A stretch of DNA of 64,000 bases from Kingdonia uniflora (Eukaryota > Streptophyta > Magnoliopsida > Ranunculales > Circaeasteraceae), in assembly GCA_014058105.1 (NCBI GenBank), contig JACGCM010002890.1:1302001-1366000 (forward strand), written 5' to 3'. This document shows positions 54,948-64,000 of this stretch, in pieces. Each line of letters starts with the position of its first letter. Within the stretch, counting starts at the first letter, position 1. A program made the translations under genes and the position numbers. The notes below the pieces were generated by a model, which did not search any database, had not been told where the DNA came from, and saw only the letters and a list, made by a program, of their open reading frames with translations.

Positions 54948-55559
54948 GATTGGTGATACTTTTTCCTCTTTCAGTTCTTAATCGTGCGGATAACCTTGCA
55001 GCTTGAAAGTTTTTAGAGCAACGTTGGCTTCTTTTATTTTATTTTTTTCTTTTTATACTTTTAGGAATAAACTTATTCTTAGGCAGTTGTCTCCCTTAGA
55101 GAAAATTATTTCTAACAAAAATACTAGAATTCCCTAAAATTGGTCAATAATCTATCGACTGTATCAATTACAGAACTATAGTGATGTACAGGTTTTCAAA
55201 ATATACCACGTTAACTTGAATTTGTCAATAATTAAAAGATAGTACATCTAACTTTAGATGGTGTACAAAATATTTTAGTGTATATTTGTAAACTTTTAAG
55301 TTCTTGGTTTCTTTTTAGATTTATTCGGGTTTTCCAACCAATATTTATGTCAAAATAAATTTATTCTAAATATTAGAAATTTATCAAAAGTACATCATAA
55401 ATTGCCAAGAGTGTCATTATTTTACTTTTCTATTAAAAAGAAATATTTTAAAAATGTTTTATGCCCCCAAACTTGAATGAAATATTGTCCCTAATATTGG
55501 AGAACAAAAAAATAAAAATTGAAAGGAAAATTAGAATTTATCACCTAAATGTGCCGTGG
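54948..55559. other. A1 3' interior, non-coding
   Basis: AT-rich; contains tatgcccccaaacttgaatg (55464) and ccccaaacttatgtg (55616), pyrimidine-side copies of the AAGTTTGGGG phrase common in Athila 3' regions. Confidence 0.4.
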
Positions 55560-56182
55560 GTTACCTCCAAGAAAGCGCTAAGTTTATCGTCTTTAGCTAG
55601 ACAAAACTCCCATACCCCCAAACTTATGTGAAGTCATGAAATTATTCGGGGACGGGTAATTCCCTATATTCGGGTTTGCAAAGTTCTATATCTGGGAAAT
55701 ATTCTAAAAGGATTGTCTCGGGATAAGGCTTAAGACGTTGGCCATTGATGTTAAAAGTTTTCCCAGTACGATAATTTTTTACTTCAGGCCAACCATTTTG
55801 GTGTATGTTAACGACTTCAAACTGGCCATGCCAACGGGTTTATAATTTTCTAGGAAAAAGATAGAGTTTTGAGTTAAACAATTAAACTTTTTATCCTGGT
55901 GTAAAGATTTTTTGGACTATATCTTTATCATGTTATGCTTTGGTCTGATCCTTATGTATTTTCACATTGTCGTACGCCTCTTATTTTATTTCTTCTAACT
56001 TACTTAGTTGAAGTTTTTGATGAAGTCCTATTGTGTCTATTTGAAAATTAAATCTCCTAATTGCCCAGTAAGCATTATGTTCCAATTCCACAAGCAAGCG
56101 ACAAGTTTTGCCAAAAATACATCTATAAGGTGACATTCCAATCGGGGTTTTATAAGCAGTCCGATAGGCCCAAAGTGTATCC
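55560..56182 (-). pseudogene. A1 integrase C-terminal part
   Basis: [40 protein letters not shown], then WHGQFEVVNIH, GKTFNINGQRLKPY. This is the end of an Athila-type integrase. The catalytic core upstream is missing, and stops interrupt the second half. The minus-strand text ahead of DTLWAY is not integrase but the reverse of a gag fragment. Confidence 0.8.
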
Positions 56183-56640
56183 CTAGTCATCCAATTGCTA
56201 ACTCGAGGGCCGCCTTTGAGGTTCATACCCAACAAATCTCACTTGAGAACATTGAAACTGTTGAAGTAGTTATGACCCTTAGGAATAAGAGAACTATGGA
56301 AACTAGACCAGACCCTATACCGTCAACTAAGAACAATTTGGTTTCTAAATCTCAAGAAAAAGCCCATGAAAATTTAGCATCTAGCCAGCCTGAAATAGTA
56401 ATATCTAGGCCAGATCATGTTCCAACTCTACCGGACCTAGTAGATAAGCCTTATGTGCCTAGGGCCCCATTCCCTAACCGACTTGTTTCTTCCAAATAGA
56501 ACAAAGGCCTGAAAGATATTCTCGAGTTATTTAAACATGTACAGATTAACATTCCGCTCTTGGATACTATCGATAAGGTTTTGTTAAATTCCTTAAGGAA
56601 CAATGTAAAAAGAAACGCAGAATCGGAGTCAGGAAGAATT
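56176..56640 (+). pseudogene. Reversed Athila gag C-terminus
   Basis: The plus strand reads [40 protein letters not shown], then PYVPRAPFPNRLVSSK, a stop, and LKDILELFKHVQINIPL, the order found at the end of Athila gag. It lies opposite to the rest of A1. Confidence 0.7.
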
Positions 56641-56724
56641 ACTTTAGTGTTCTCAGGTGAGCTCTATTGGGTATCAACATTAAAGGCAGCCCTCGGGTTA
56701 GAAATTGGTTAACTAGGGAATTTT
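56176..56724. repeat. 84-bp inverted repeat flanking the reversed gag piece
   Basis: The left arm 56176-56259 and the reverse complement of 56641-56724 align throughout (e.g. gagggc(c/t)gccttt, atacccaa, cacytgagaaca), about 80% identical by eye. Both arms encode the same gag stretch (PxxPIxNxRAAFxVxTQ) in opposite directions. Confidence 0.75.
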
Positions 56725-57845
56725 CCCTTTTCTCGTTCACTTAATTGGCTTACTATTTGTTCTATTTGAGTGTCTAGCTACTGTGTAAATGCTCGCATTT
56801 CTGAAAGTTCCCTAGAATTTTGCTGGGTTACCCCCCTAATCTCTATTATAAACTGTTAGAGTGTGGATTCTAAACTAACTGGGTGGGCTTGTTTGGTCGG
56901 GTATGTTTGATTCTGCTGATATGGTGGAGGATTATAACTGGATTGTTTTTGTGGTTGATTCCTCCAAGAAAATACTGGGTTATTTTGCCAAGGATATCTA
57001 CCAAAATTATTTTGGTGTTGTCTTCTTTTATTATCCTAGATAGCACTAACGTAGTCTGGATTATAATTAATTAACTCAAGGAGTTGTGGACACGTGTGTG
57101 CATAATGGGTCGGATCATTGCATAAATTACAGACCTCAGGAATGGAAGCTGGTTTAGGGGCTGCTACTTTCGCTGTGGCCATAGCCTTGACTTTACATGT
57201 AAGAGAGTCCAATTGGACTTTTAATTTGAGGCTATCAGGTAATTCTAGGATGACTCCTTTTCTAACAGGCTTACGATCACGAGAAGTAAAGTCCCATTGC
57301 TGGGATGTCTCAGCATATTTATCACGAAATGCATATGCGGCAATTTCACCCATATCTTGGAATTTTCCTGAGCTGCGACCTTCAATAGATTCACGTGTTA
57401 AAAGAGTTAATCCGTGCAGAAAGAATTAGATTAGTCTCCATTTCTTGAAGCCATGATGGGGGCACCTTAACATGTTTTCCTTAAAATGTTCCCATACTTT
57501 GTAAAATTTTTCTCCGTCTTCTTGAAGGAAATAAGAGATATCACATTTTAAATGGTCAGTTTTTTGCATGGTGAAAAACTTGATTTTAAACTTCTATTTA
57601 AGGGTTTCCGACTTGTCAATTGACTGGGATGGCAAATAGTTTAGCCAACGTTTTGCCTCGTCTTTAAGAGAGAATTGGAAAAGAAGTAAATAGATGTACT
57701 CCATTGCTATGTCCTTACATCGAAACATTAGGTAGATAGACTCAAATTCATCGATATGTAAGTATGGGCCTTGATTATCCAGTCCATGAAAAGGTAGGAT
57801 TAGGTTCAAAATCAAAGGGTTGATATCAAACTGGGTTGCTGTAAT
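56641..57845 (-). pseudogene. A1 gag
   Basis: Minus strand: PLILNLILPFHGLDNQGPYL, FSLKDEAKRWLNYLPSQSID (57815-57594), a degraded middle, EIAAYAFRDKY (57353 on), a CX2CX4HX4C zinc knuckle CNLCNDPTHYAHTC at about 57120, NPVFSWRN, and EREKGKFPS then PISNPRAAFNVDTQ near 56680. Stops are few; one follows YVSAI. It is Athila-type gag, truncated at its N-terminus by C2. Confidence 0.8.
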
Positions 57846-58746
57846 TGTTAGGTTTTATATCTTCAAAAACCTCTATGTGGTTTCTTTATTCCCACATTGC
57901 TTGGAAAAGTAGTTTGTTTCCTTAATATAACCTTGGTCCTTTATTCTATATGTTCGGTGGCGGTGGGTAAAAAAAAAAGGTTTAAAACTTTGTTTGGCTT
58001 ATGGGCTTGGGCCTCGGACTTGGGCCTCTATGGAAGAATTGATTTTGTAAAAACCAATTCTATTCGACCTGGACCAATTCAAACTAAGTCTATTCTACCT
58101 AGACCAATTTGGACAAAGTCCATTCGATCTCAACCTGGATCATTTCGAACCAAGTCTATTCGACCTGGAGTTCCCTCAAGACCAATTTGAACTTAGTCTA
58201 TTTCGACCTAGAGTTCCCTGTAGACCAAATTCGAACCTAGTCTATTTCAAACAAAACTCTTTCATTTTGAATTCCTCAAGCGTATCTGTTTAGTAATTAA
58301 GTCTTAAACGTTTCACTTCCATTTCGAACATTTTTGATGACGTGTCCCACCATTAACTCTTGTTACCGTTTTGAACTTTCTCTATATAAAGAAAAGCTGT
58401 GCCTCAGTTTTTTAATCCATCGAATACACATTTCTTTTCTTTTCTTTAATATAATCATGAGTCTAGAATCCAAGTAAACTAATTGAAAGTACAAATCATA
58501 CGAAGGTCTTTCTTTCTTGCAAGAAAAGTTCCTTCTATGTTATTTTATCTTTGAGGCGACGCAGCAATCAACTATTTGCAAAGGGCAGTACGGCAAAACG
58601 TCTTAAAGATAAAGACCTAGTCCTCGACTCAGCATTTCCAGATCATTATTTTAATACCTTCTGTTCATTTTGTTTTTGATGCTATTATAAGTATCTCTGT
58701 TCTCAAATACTGCCGTAGAGGTAAAACAGTATTAATTTCCCTAACA
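57846..58746 (+). repeat. C2 5' LTR
   Basis: TGTTAGGTTTT...CCCTAACA. A TATA box ctatataaag is at about 58381. A block of roughly 30-50 bp repeats at 58050-58255 is built on ttcgacctgg/accaattcraac/aagtctattc. Confidence 0.88.
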
Positions 58747-58772
58747 ATTTTAAGACATTTTAAGTATCTACT

Positions 58773-59670
58773 ATGGACGAAGATAGTGATGTTCGATCTG
58801 TCTTCACCGGCAATAACAAACCTTTCAAATTTGAAGGTAAGAATTTCCGTCGGTGGAAATAGAAAATGTTTTTTTATTTAACCACTAAGAAAGTAGCTGA
58901 GTCGTGTAACTCTACTAAACCAAATGAAGTCGAACCCGTATCCCCTGAATCTGTAATGGCCCTAGAGAAATGGACTGCAGATGATTTTCTTTGTAAGAAT
59001 TTTATCCTGAATGAACTTAGCGATGACCTGTATGATTTCTACTCTCTGTTGGAATCCACTAAGGAAATTTAGGATACTCTCTTGAAAATGTATGATACAG
59101 AGGAGGCTGGGTTGAAAAAGTACGCGGTTAGCCGCTACTTGAATTTTAAGATGCATGATGATAAGTCTGTCATATCCTAGTCTCACAAACTCCAAAAGAT
59201 ATCTCATGAGATTATTTTTGAGGGTATCAAATTAGATGAACAATTTCAAGTTGCTGTCCTCATTGACAAATTACCTTCAGCCTGGAAGGAGTTCAAAAAT
59301 GTCCTTCTACATAAATCAAAAGAGCTTTCTATGGAGAGCCTTATCGTGCGCTTCCACATCGAGGATGAAGCTAGAAAATGAGACATTAATGAAGAAGTTC
59401 TATTCGTGTCTAATCACAACAAGAACAAGATCACCAATGCTTCTCTGAAACCGGTAAAAAAGGCTATAAAAAACTAGTCCCACAAACCAAACAAGAACCC
59501 TGGCTCGAACAACTCTGTACCTACCTCCAAAATAAACAAACAAGAATCTGTCCAATTTATTTGTTATAGCTATAGTCGACGAGGACACATGGCTCGGGAC
59601 TGCCGTAGCAAGCCGAAATCTGCAAAGGTCCATTTGACTGAGCATGTTTCTAAAGAACCTCTTGTTGCTA
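58773..59670 (+). pseudogene. C2 gag
   Basis: ATG at 58773 (MDEDSDVRSVFTGNNKPFKF), then FFYLTTKKVAES, FLCKNFILNELSDDLYDFY and IDKLPSAWKEFKN. The zinc knuckle reads CYSYSRRGHMARDC: the second Cys is Tyr. Stops occur after RRWK, KEI, VIS and ARK. Confidence 0.85.
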
Positions 59671-59960
59671 TGATATCTTAGGTTAATATGGTCAACAACT
59701 CTGAAGGATGGTGCATAGACTCTGATGCTAACCGCCACGTCTGTTTTGATAGGGAGTTGTATAAAACTTATGTTGAAGCTAAAGGCAAGAACGTGTTGCT
59801 GTAGGACACCCACATTACAGAGGTTACTGGAACTGAAAACATCGAGCTGAAGTTTACCTTTGGGAGAACTCTCATTCTGAAGGATGTGCTCCATGCCCCT
59901 CAAATAAGGAAGAATCTTGTATCTGCTTTTCTCCTAAACAAAGCTGGTTTACGTAGAATA
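59671..59960 (+). pseudogene. C2 protease
   Basis: The motif CIDSDANRHVCFD replaces the usual D-S-G with D-S-D. It is followed by LILKDVLHAPQIRKNLVSAF. A frameshift follows near 59950. Confidence 0.7.
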
Positions 59961-61158
59961 TTGGAGGTGACGTTTATACGATCTCTAAAAATGGGGAATT
60001 TGTGGGTAAAGGCTATGCGTGCGATTCTATGCTTAAGGTTAATATTGATATGATTAATAAAGAATCTTCTTCTTACTCAGTGTGTACTTTTAATGTTTGG
60101 CATAGTAAGCTTTGTCATGTTAACAATAATCTCATTAAAAGTATGTGTAACCTGAGTTTGATTCCAAAATTCTCTTTAGACAATTTTGAGAAATGTGAAT
60201 ATTGCTCTCAAGTAAAGATTACTTAAACTCCTCACAAATTTGTACAAAGGGAATCTGGAACCTTAGACCTTATACACTCAGACATTTGTGAATTAAAAGG
60301 GATCTTAACAAAGAACGGGAAACGTTATTTTATAACTTTTATTGATGACCATTCTAATTACACTTATGTATATCTTATGGCTTACAAGAACGAAGCTCTA
60401 AATATGTTTAAGATTTTTCTTGCTGAATTTGAGACTCAATTTGGAAAGAAAATAAAACATTTTTGGAGTGATAGAGGAGCTGAATATGACTCAGGGGCGT
60501 TCCACGAGCTGTATCTGCCCACAGGTATTATTTACGAGACTCAACTCCTTATTTACCTGAGATCAACGGTAAGGCTGAACGTAAGAACCGTACTTATGCT
60601 GAACTTGTAGTTGCAATTATGCTAAGTTCTGGAGATACTTCCCATTGGTAGGGAGAGATATTATTAACTGTTTGTTATGTGTCAAACAGAGTTCCTAACT
60701 TTAAGTCCTTGGCTACACCTTTGGAATTATGGAATGGTAGAAAGCCGAATGTCTCTTATTTTAGAATTTGGGGATGTTTATCATATGTCTGGAAACCTGA
60801 TCCAAAAAGGTTGAAACTTGCTAGTCGTGATTATAAATGTGTTTTCATTGGTTATACAATTAATAGTAAAGTGTATAGATTTTTTGACTTGCAAAACAAA
60901 ACTATTATTGAATCGGTTGATGCTGACTTTTATGAAGATAAGTTTCCTTTCATATATAAAGATAGTGGGGGCTCCTCATCTAGTTCTGTTGCACCTAGAA
61001 TAGGAGAACCTAGAAAGGTAGAAACTATAAGCATTATTACAAATGTTAGAAGGAGTAAGAGTGCTCGAGTGGAGAAGGATTTTGGTCCTGGTTTTGAAGT
61101 ATATACTCTAGAGAGAGATCCGTCTACTCTCAAAGAAGCTCATATCTCCCCTGATTAA
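59961..61158 (+). pseudogene. C2 integrase
   Basis: The pre-integrase domain (VWHSKLCHVNNNLIKSM, FEKCEYCSQVK) carries the HHCC ligands. The core has HSDICELKG, SDRGAEYD, and after a frameshift near 60540 the GKAERKNR glutamate. The C-terminal part 60679-61158 is open (VWKPDPKRLKLASRDYKCVF, DLQNKTIIESVDADFYEDKF). Confidence 0.85.
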
Positions 61159-61188
61159 GATGTTTGGTAGGATGCTATCAACAGTGAG

Positions 61189-62169
61189 ATGGACTCTCTG
61201 AAGTCCAATAGAACTTGGGTTCTTTCTGACTTACCTCCTCGTTGCATGACAATTGGATGTAAATGGATCTTTAAAAAGAAATTAAGATCTGATGGGTCAG
61301 TTGAGAAGTACAAAGCTAGGCTTGTAGCTAAGGGATTTAGACAGAGTGTGAACATTGATTTCCTTGACACTTATTCTCCTGTTACTAGAATTACTTCGAT
61401 TAGATTATTACTTGTCACTGCTGGTGGACATAACTTAGTACTTCACCAAATAGATGTTAAAACTACTTTTTTGAACGGTGACTTGGTTGAAGAGATTTAC
61501 ATAGACCAACCTGAGGGATTTATCATTCCTAATCAGGAACGTAAAGTTTACAAATTGGTGAAGTCCTTATATGGTCTCAAACATGCACCAAAACAGTGGC
61601 TTGAGAAATTTGACAACTTAGTGATATCACATGGTTTTAAAATTAATGAAAGTGGCAAATGTATTTATTACAAAGCTGTAGATAATGTTTGCATCATTAT
61701 ATGCTTATATGTGGATGACTTGCTGATTTTTAGATCTAACATCTCTGTTGTTAATGATGTTAAGGTTCTACTAAGTCAAAATTTTAGCATGAAAGATTTG
61801 GGGGAAGCTAATATAATTTTGGGAATTAAGATTACTAGGACTGAAAGTTGCATAACTTTTGATCAGTCTTATTATATTGAGAAGATCTTAAAAAGTTATA
61901 ACTACAATGACTATAAACCTGTGTGTACCCCTTACGACCCTAGTCAGGAGCTATTTAGGAATACTGGTGACAATATTAAACAGACTAAGTATGCTAGTAT
62001 CATTTGCAGCCTTTGGTATACTACTTATTGTACTTGGCTAGACATTACTTTCGCAGTGGGGACGTTATGTAGATTTACTAGTTGTCCTGGTATGGAGCAT
62101 TGGAATGCTATAGAAAGGGTCATGTGGTATCTAAAAAGAACCATGAACCTAGGAATACACTATGAGTGA
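61189..62169 (+). CDS. C2 reverse transcriptase, open over 326 residues
   Basis: Frame without stops: GCKWIFKKKLRSDGSVEKYK, ARLVAKGFRQ, DTYSPVTRITSIRLLL, then HQIDVKTTFLNGDLVEEIYI, DQPEGF, SLYGLKHAPKQW. The catalytic YVDDLLIF is intact (YVDD about 61710-61721), and GEANIILGIKI follows. The usual AF in 'KTAFLNG' is TF. One stop at 61156-61158 separates it from the integrase frame. Confidence 0.9.
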   Translation: MDSLKSNRTWVLSDLPPRCMTIGCKWIFKKKLRSDGSVEKYKARLVAKGFRQSVNIDFLDTYSPVTRITSIRLLLVTAGGHNLVLHQIDVKTTFLNGDLVEEIYIDQPEGFIIPNQERKVYKLVKSLYGLKHAPKQWLEKFDNLVISHGFKINESGKCIYYKAVDNVCIIICLYVDDLLIFRSNISVVNDVKVLLSQNFSMKDLGEANIILGIKITRTESCITFDQSYYIEKILKSYNYNDYKPVCTPYDPSQELFRNTGDNIKQTKYASIICSLWYTTYCTWLDITFAVGTLCRFTSCPGMEHWNAIERVMWYLKRTMNLGIHYE

Positions 62170-62655
62170 TTCCCCGCAGTCCTAGATATATTTACCAATG
62201 CTGATTGGAACACCCTATCTGAAGAATCCAAGGTTACCAGTGGTTATATCTTTAATATTACTGGTGGGGAAGTTTCTTGGAGGTCTAAGAAACAAACTAT
62301 TTTAGCCCAATCTACGATGGAGTTAGAACTAATATCCCTAGCTACTACCAGTGAGGAGGCAGACTGGTTGAGAAACCTTTTGTCAGATATTCCTTTATGG
62401 GATAAGCCGTTACCGGCCATACTAATCCACTACGATAGTACTGCAACTATTACAAAAGTGAAGAATCGTTATTACAACGACAAGAAACGACAAATACATC
62501 ATAAGCACAGTACTGTAAGAGAAAAACTCGCTTCTGGGGCTCCCAGAGTGGATTTTGTTCGGTCAGAAGCAAATTTGGCTGATCCTTTGACGAAAGGGTT
62601 AGCTCAGGAAAAGGTGTGGAACACCTCGAAAGGGATGGGGCTAAAGCCCGTATAG
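62170..62655 (+). pseudogene. C2 RNase H
   Basis: NADWNTLSEESKVTSGYIF, GGEVSWRSKKQTILAQSTME, SEEADWLRNLLSDIPLWDKP, then HHKHSTVREKL and VRSEANLADPLTKGLAQEKV. A single TGA at 62167 separates it from RT; otherwise open. Confidence 0.85.
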
Positions 62656-63219
62656 TTAAAATATCTGTGATGGTAGCCCAACTGATAGACTAGAGATCCC
62701 AAGAAATAGGTTCAAAGGGGAAAATAAGTCATATGATAATTAAGAAGAATCATGCATTTTTTAAGAAGGGGTAGTTACTCCTAGTCCATCCCTATAAGAG
62801 CTTGATATCCTGTTGTGATTTAAGGTTGAGTTATTCTATAGCTCTTGATGAGGGTTATACTCTATGTGGAGTAGGGTACTTAGCTATAGGAGTAGTCCTG
62901 ATAAGCTCACCCAGATGATTGTGGAAGTGAGGCCACTTCTTATGGGAACTTGGGCAAGTTCTCTAGAGCATTCATTAGAGCCGGGATACGAGCGTATGGC
63001 TGTATAGCGCTGACAATTTTAGAACTTTGCATTATAAAAGTCGTGTGTGGTGTACTTTAGTTGTACCCTCCAGAATTAGAGTTCAAGATGAATGCCACTA
63101 CAATCTCTAGTACTTCAAAAGTATATTTACTATGTAAAGGTTCAAGTCGAAAGGCACCTATACTTATGCACAACTTTAGATTTTTTACTTGGACATGTTT
63201 TCTCGATATAGCAGGGGAT
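62656..63219 (+). other. C2 3' UTR and polypurine tract
   Basis: No coding frame. It parallels C1 31011-31232 (ccaagaaataggttcaaagg, aatcatgcattttttaagaa). The PPT gcaggggat is at 63211-63219. Confidence 0.75.
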
Positions 63220-64000
63220 TGTTGGGTTTTATATCTTCAAAAACCTCTATGTGGTTTCTTTATTCCCACATTGCTTAGAAAAGTAGTTTATTTCTTTGAT
63301 ATAACCTTGGTCCTTTATTTTATATGTTGGGCGTGGGTGGGCCAAAAAAATGGGTTTAAAACTTTGTTTGGCTCATGGGCTTGGGCCTCGGACTTGGGCC
63401 TCTATGGAAGAATTGATTTTGTTAAGACCAATTCTATTCGACCTGGACCAATTCAAACTAATTCTATTCGACCTTGACTAATTCAGACTAAGTCCATTCG
63501 ATCTCAACCTGGATCATTTTGAACCAAGTCCATTCGACCTGGAGTTCCCTCAAAACCAATTTAAACTTAGTCTATTTCGACCTGGAGTTTCCAGTAGACC
63601 AAATTTGAACCGAGTCTAATTCGAACTGAACTCTTTCGTTTTGAATTCCTCAAACGTAACTGCTTTGTAATTAAGTCTTAAATGTTTTACTTCCATTTCG
63701 AACGTTTTTGATGATGTGTCCCACCACTAACTCTTGTTAGCATTTCGAACTTGTTCTATATTAAGAAAAATTGTGCCTCAGTTTTTTAATCCATCGAATA
63801 CACAGTTCTTCTCTTCTCTTTAATATAATCATGAGTCTAGAATTTGAGTAAACTAATTGAAAGTGCAAATCATACGAATATCCTTCTTCCTTGCAAGAGA
63901 AGTTCCTACTGTGCTATTTTATCCTTGAGGTGATGTAGTAATCAACTGTTTACAAAGGGCAATATGGCAAAACATCTTAAAGATAGAGACCTAGTCCTCG
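63220..64000 (+). repeat. C2 3' LTR (cut by window end)
   Basis: TGTTGGGTTTT onward, co-linear with 57846-58626. It includes the same ttcgacctgg repeat block at about 63425-63620. Confidence 0.9.

Larger units (their letters stand above)
53104..57845 (-). mobile_element. A1: Athila-like Ty3/gypsy element, minus orientation, rearranged
   Basis: On the minus strand: gag (57845 to about 56641), a reversed gag fragment, an integrase C-terminus (about 56182 to 55560), an unknown ORF, a PPT-like gtaagtttgaggatatt and an LTR beginning TGATAG (54220) and ending TATCA (53104). Protease, RT and RNase H are missing. The gag and integrase sequences are of the Athila type. The 5' part is cut by Copia C2 at 57846 and should continue outside the window. 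Confidence 0.75.
57846..64000 (+). mobile_element. C2: Ty1/copia element, nearly complete, runs off the window
   Basis: 5' LTR 57846-58746, gag, protease, integrase, RT, RNase H, 3' UTR, PPT and a 3' LTR from 63220 that is cut by the window end. The available 781 bp of the 3' LTR match the first 781 bp of the 5' LTR without net length change, at about 93% by eye. Inserted in A1 gag; left flank gtaat (57841-57845). It is the best preserved pol in the window, though single stops and frameshifts exist. Confidence 0.92.

Noticed and set aside
54507..55100. Considered as RT or protease of A1
   Set aside because: No catalytic motif; position is after integrase, not before it.
59400..59903. 167-residue minus ORF opposite C2 gag/protease
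   Set aside because: It mirrors the coding strand of gag and protease; unlike the G3 antisense locus it has no introns or matching copies.

Overview
This is nuclear DNA of a flowering plant, most likely a eudicot. Two host genes with plant architecture sit in a sea of LTR retrotransposons. There are no bacterial features, tRNA or rRNA genes, or CRISPR arrays that I can see. I cannot fix the family of the plant from sequence alone.

Host genes, both on the minus strand. (1) 2805-3833 is an intronless RING-H2 E3 ubiquitin ligase of the ATL family, closest in layout to ATL4. (2) 6858-23578 is ALG8, the ER alpha-1,3-glucosyltransferase that adds the second glucose to the dolichol-linked N-glycan precursor. 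I joined four exons with GT/AG borders into an uninterrupted 513-residue frame. Its introns 1 and 3 are about 7.2 and 7.7 kb. Intron 3 is almost entirely a non-coding LTR element (called X here, about 7608-14740) with three families of tandem repeats, plus a 500-bp TRIM inserted at its end. Intron 1 holds a decayed L1-type LINE.

Layout: 1-2304, ends of a chromovirus-like LTR and of a Copia element; 2805-4300, ATL gene and promoter; 4300-6857, nothing recognised; 6858-25023, ALG8 and its upstream region; 25024-31892, Copia element C1, broken and carrying a 1.2-kb insertion; 31893-32905, unrecognised; 32906 to the end, a nest of retrotransposons.

The nest reads as: Ty3/gypsy G1 (minus, 32906-34455) interrupted by related G2 (minus, 34456-35941 and 49945-53103). 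G2 is interrupted by G3 (plus, 35942-49944, two LTRs, Tat-type pol) and by an Athila-like element A1 (minus, 53104-57845). A1 is in turn interrupted by Copia C2 (plus, 57846 to beyond the window end).

The most interesting signal is a multi-exon protein-coding locus lying antisense between pol and the 3' LTR of G3 (42913-49069). The same antisense frames occur in G2 and G1, and at least one intron is kept at the same place in G3 and G2. It encodes a domain resembling the plant 'putative gypsy type transposon' family followed by a long coiled coil. Retroelement reading frames here carry stops and frameshifts; none looks fully intact.
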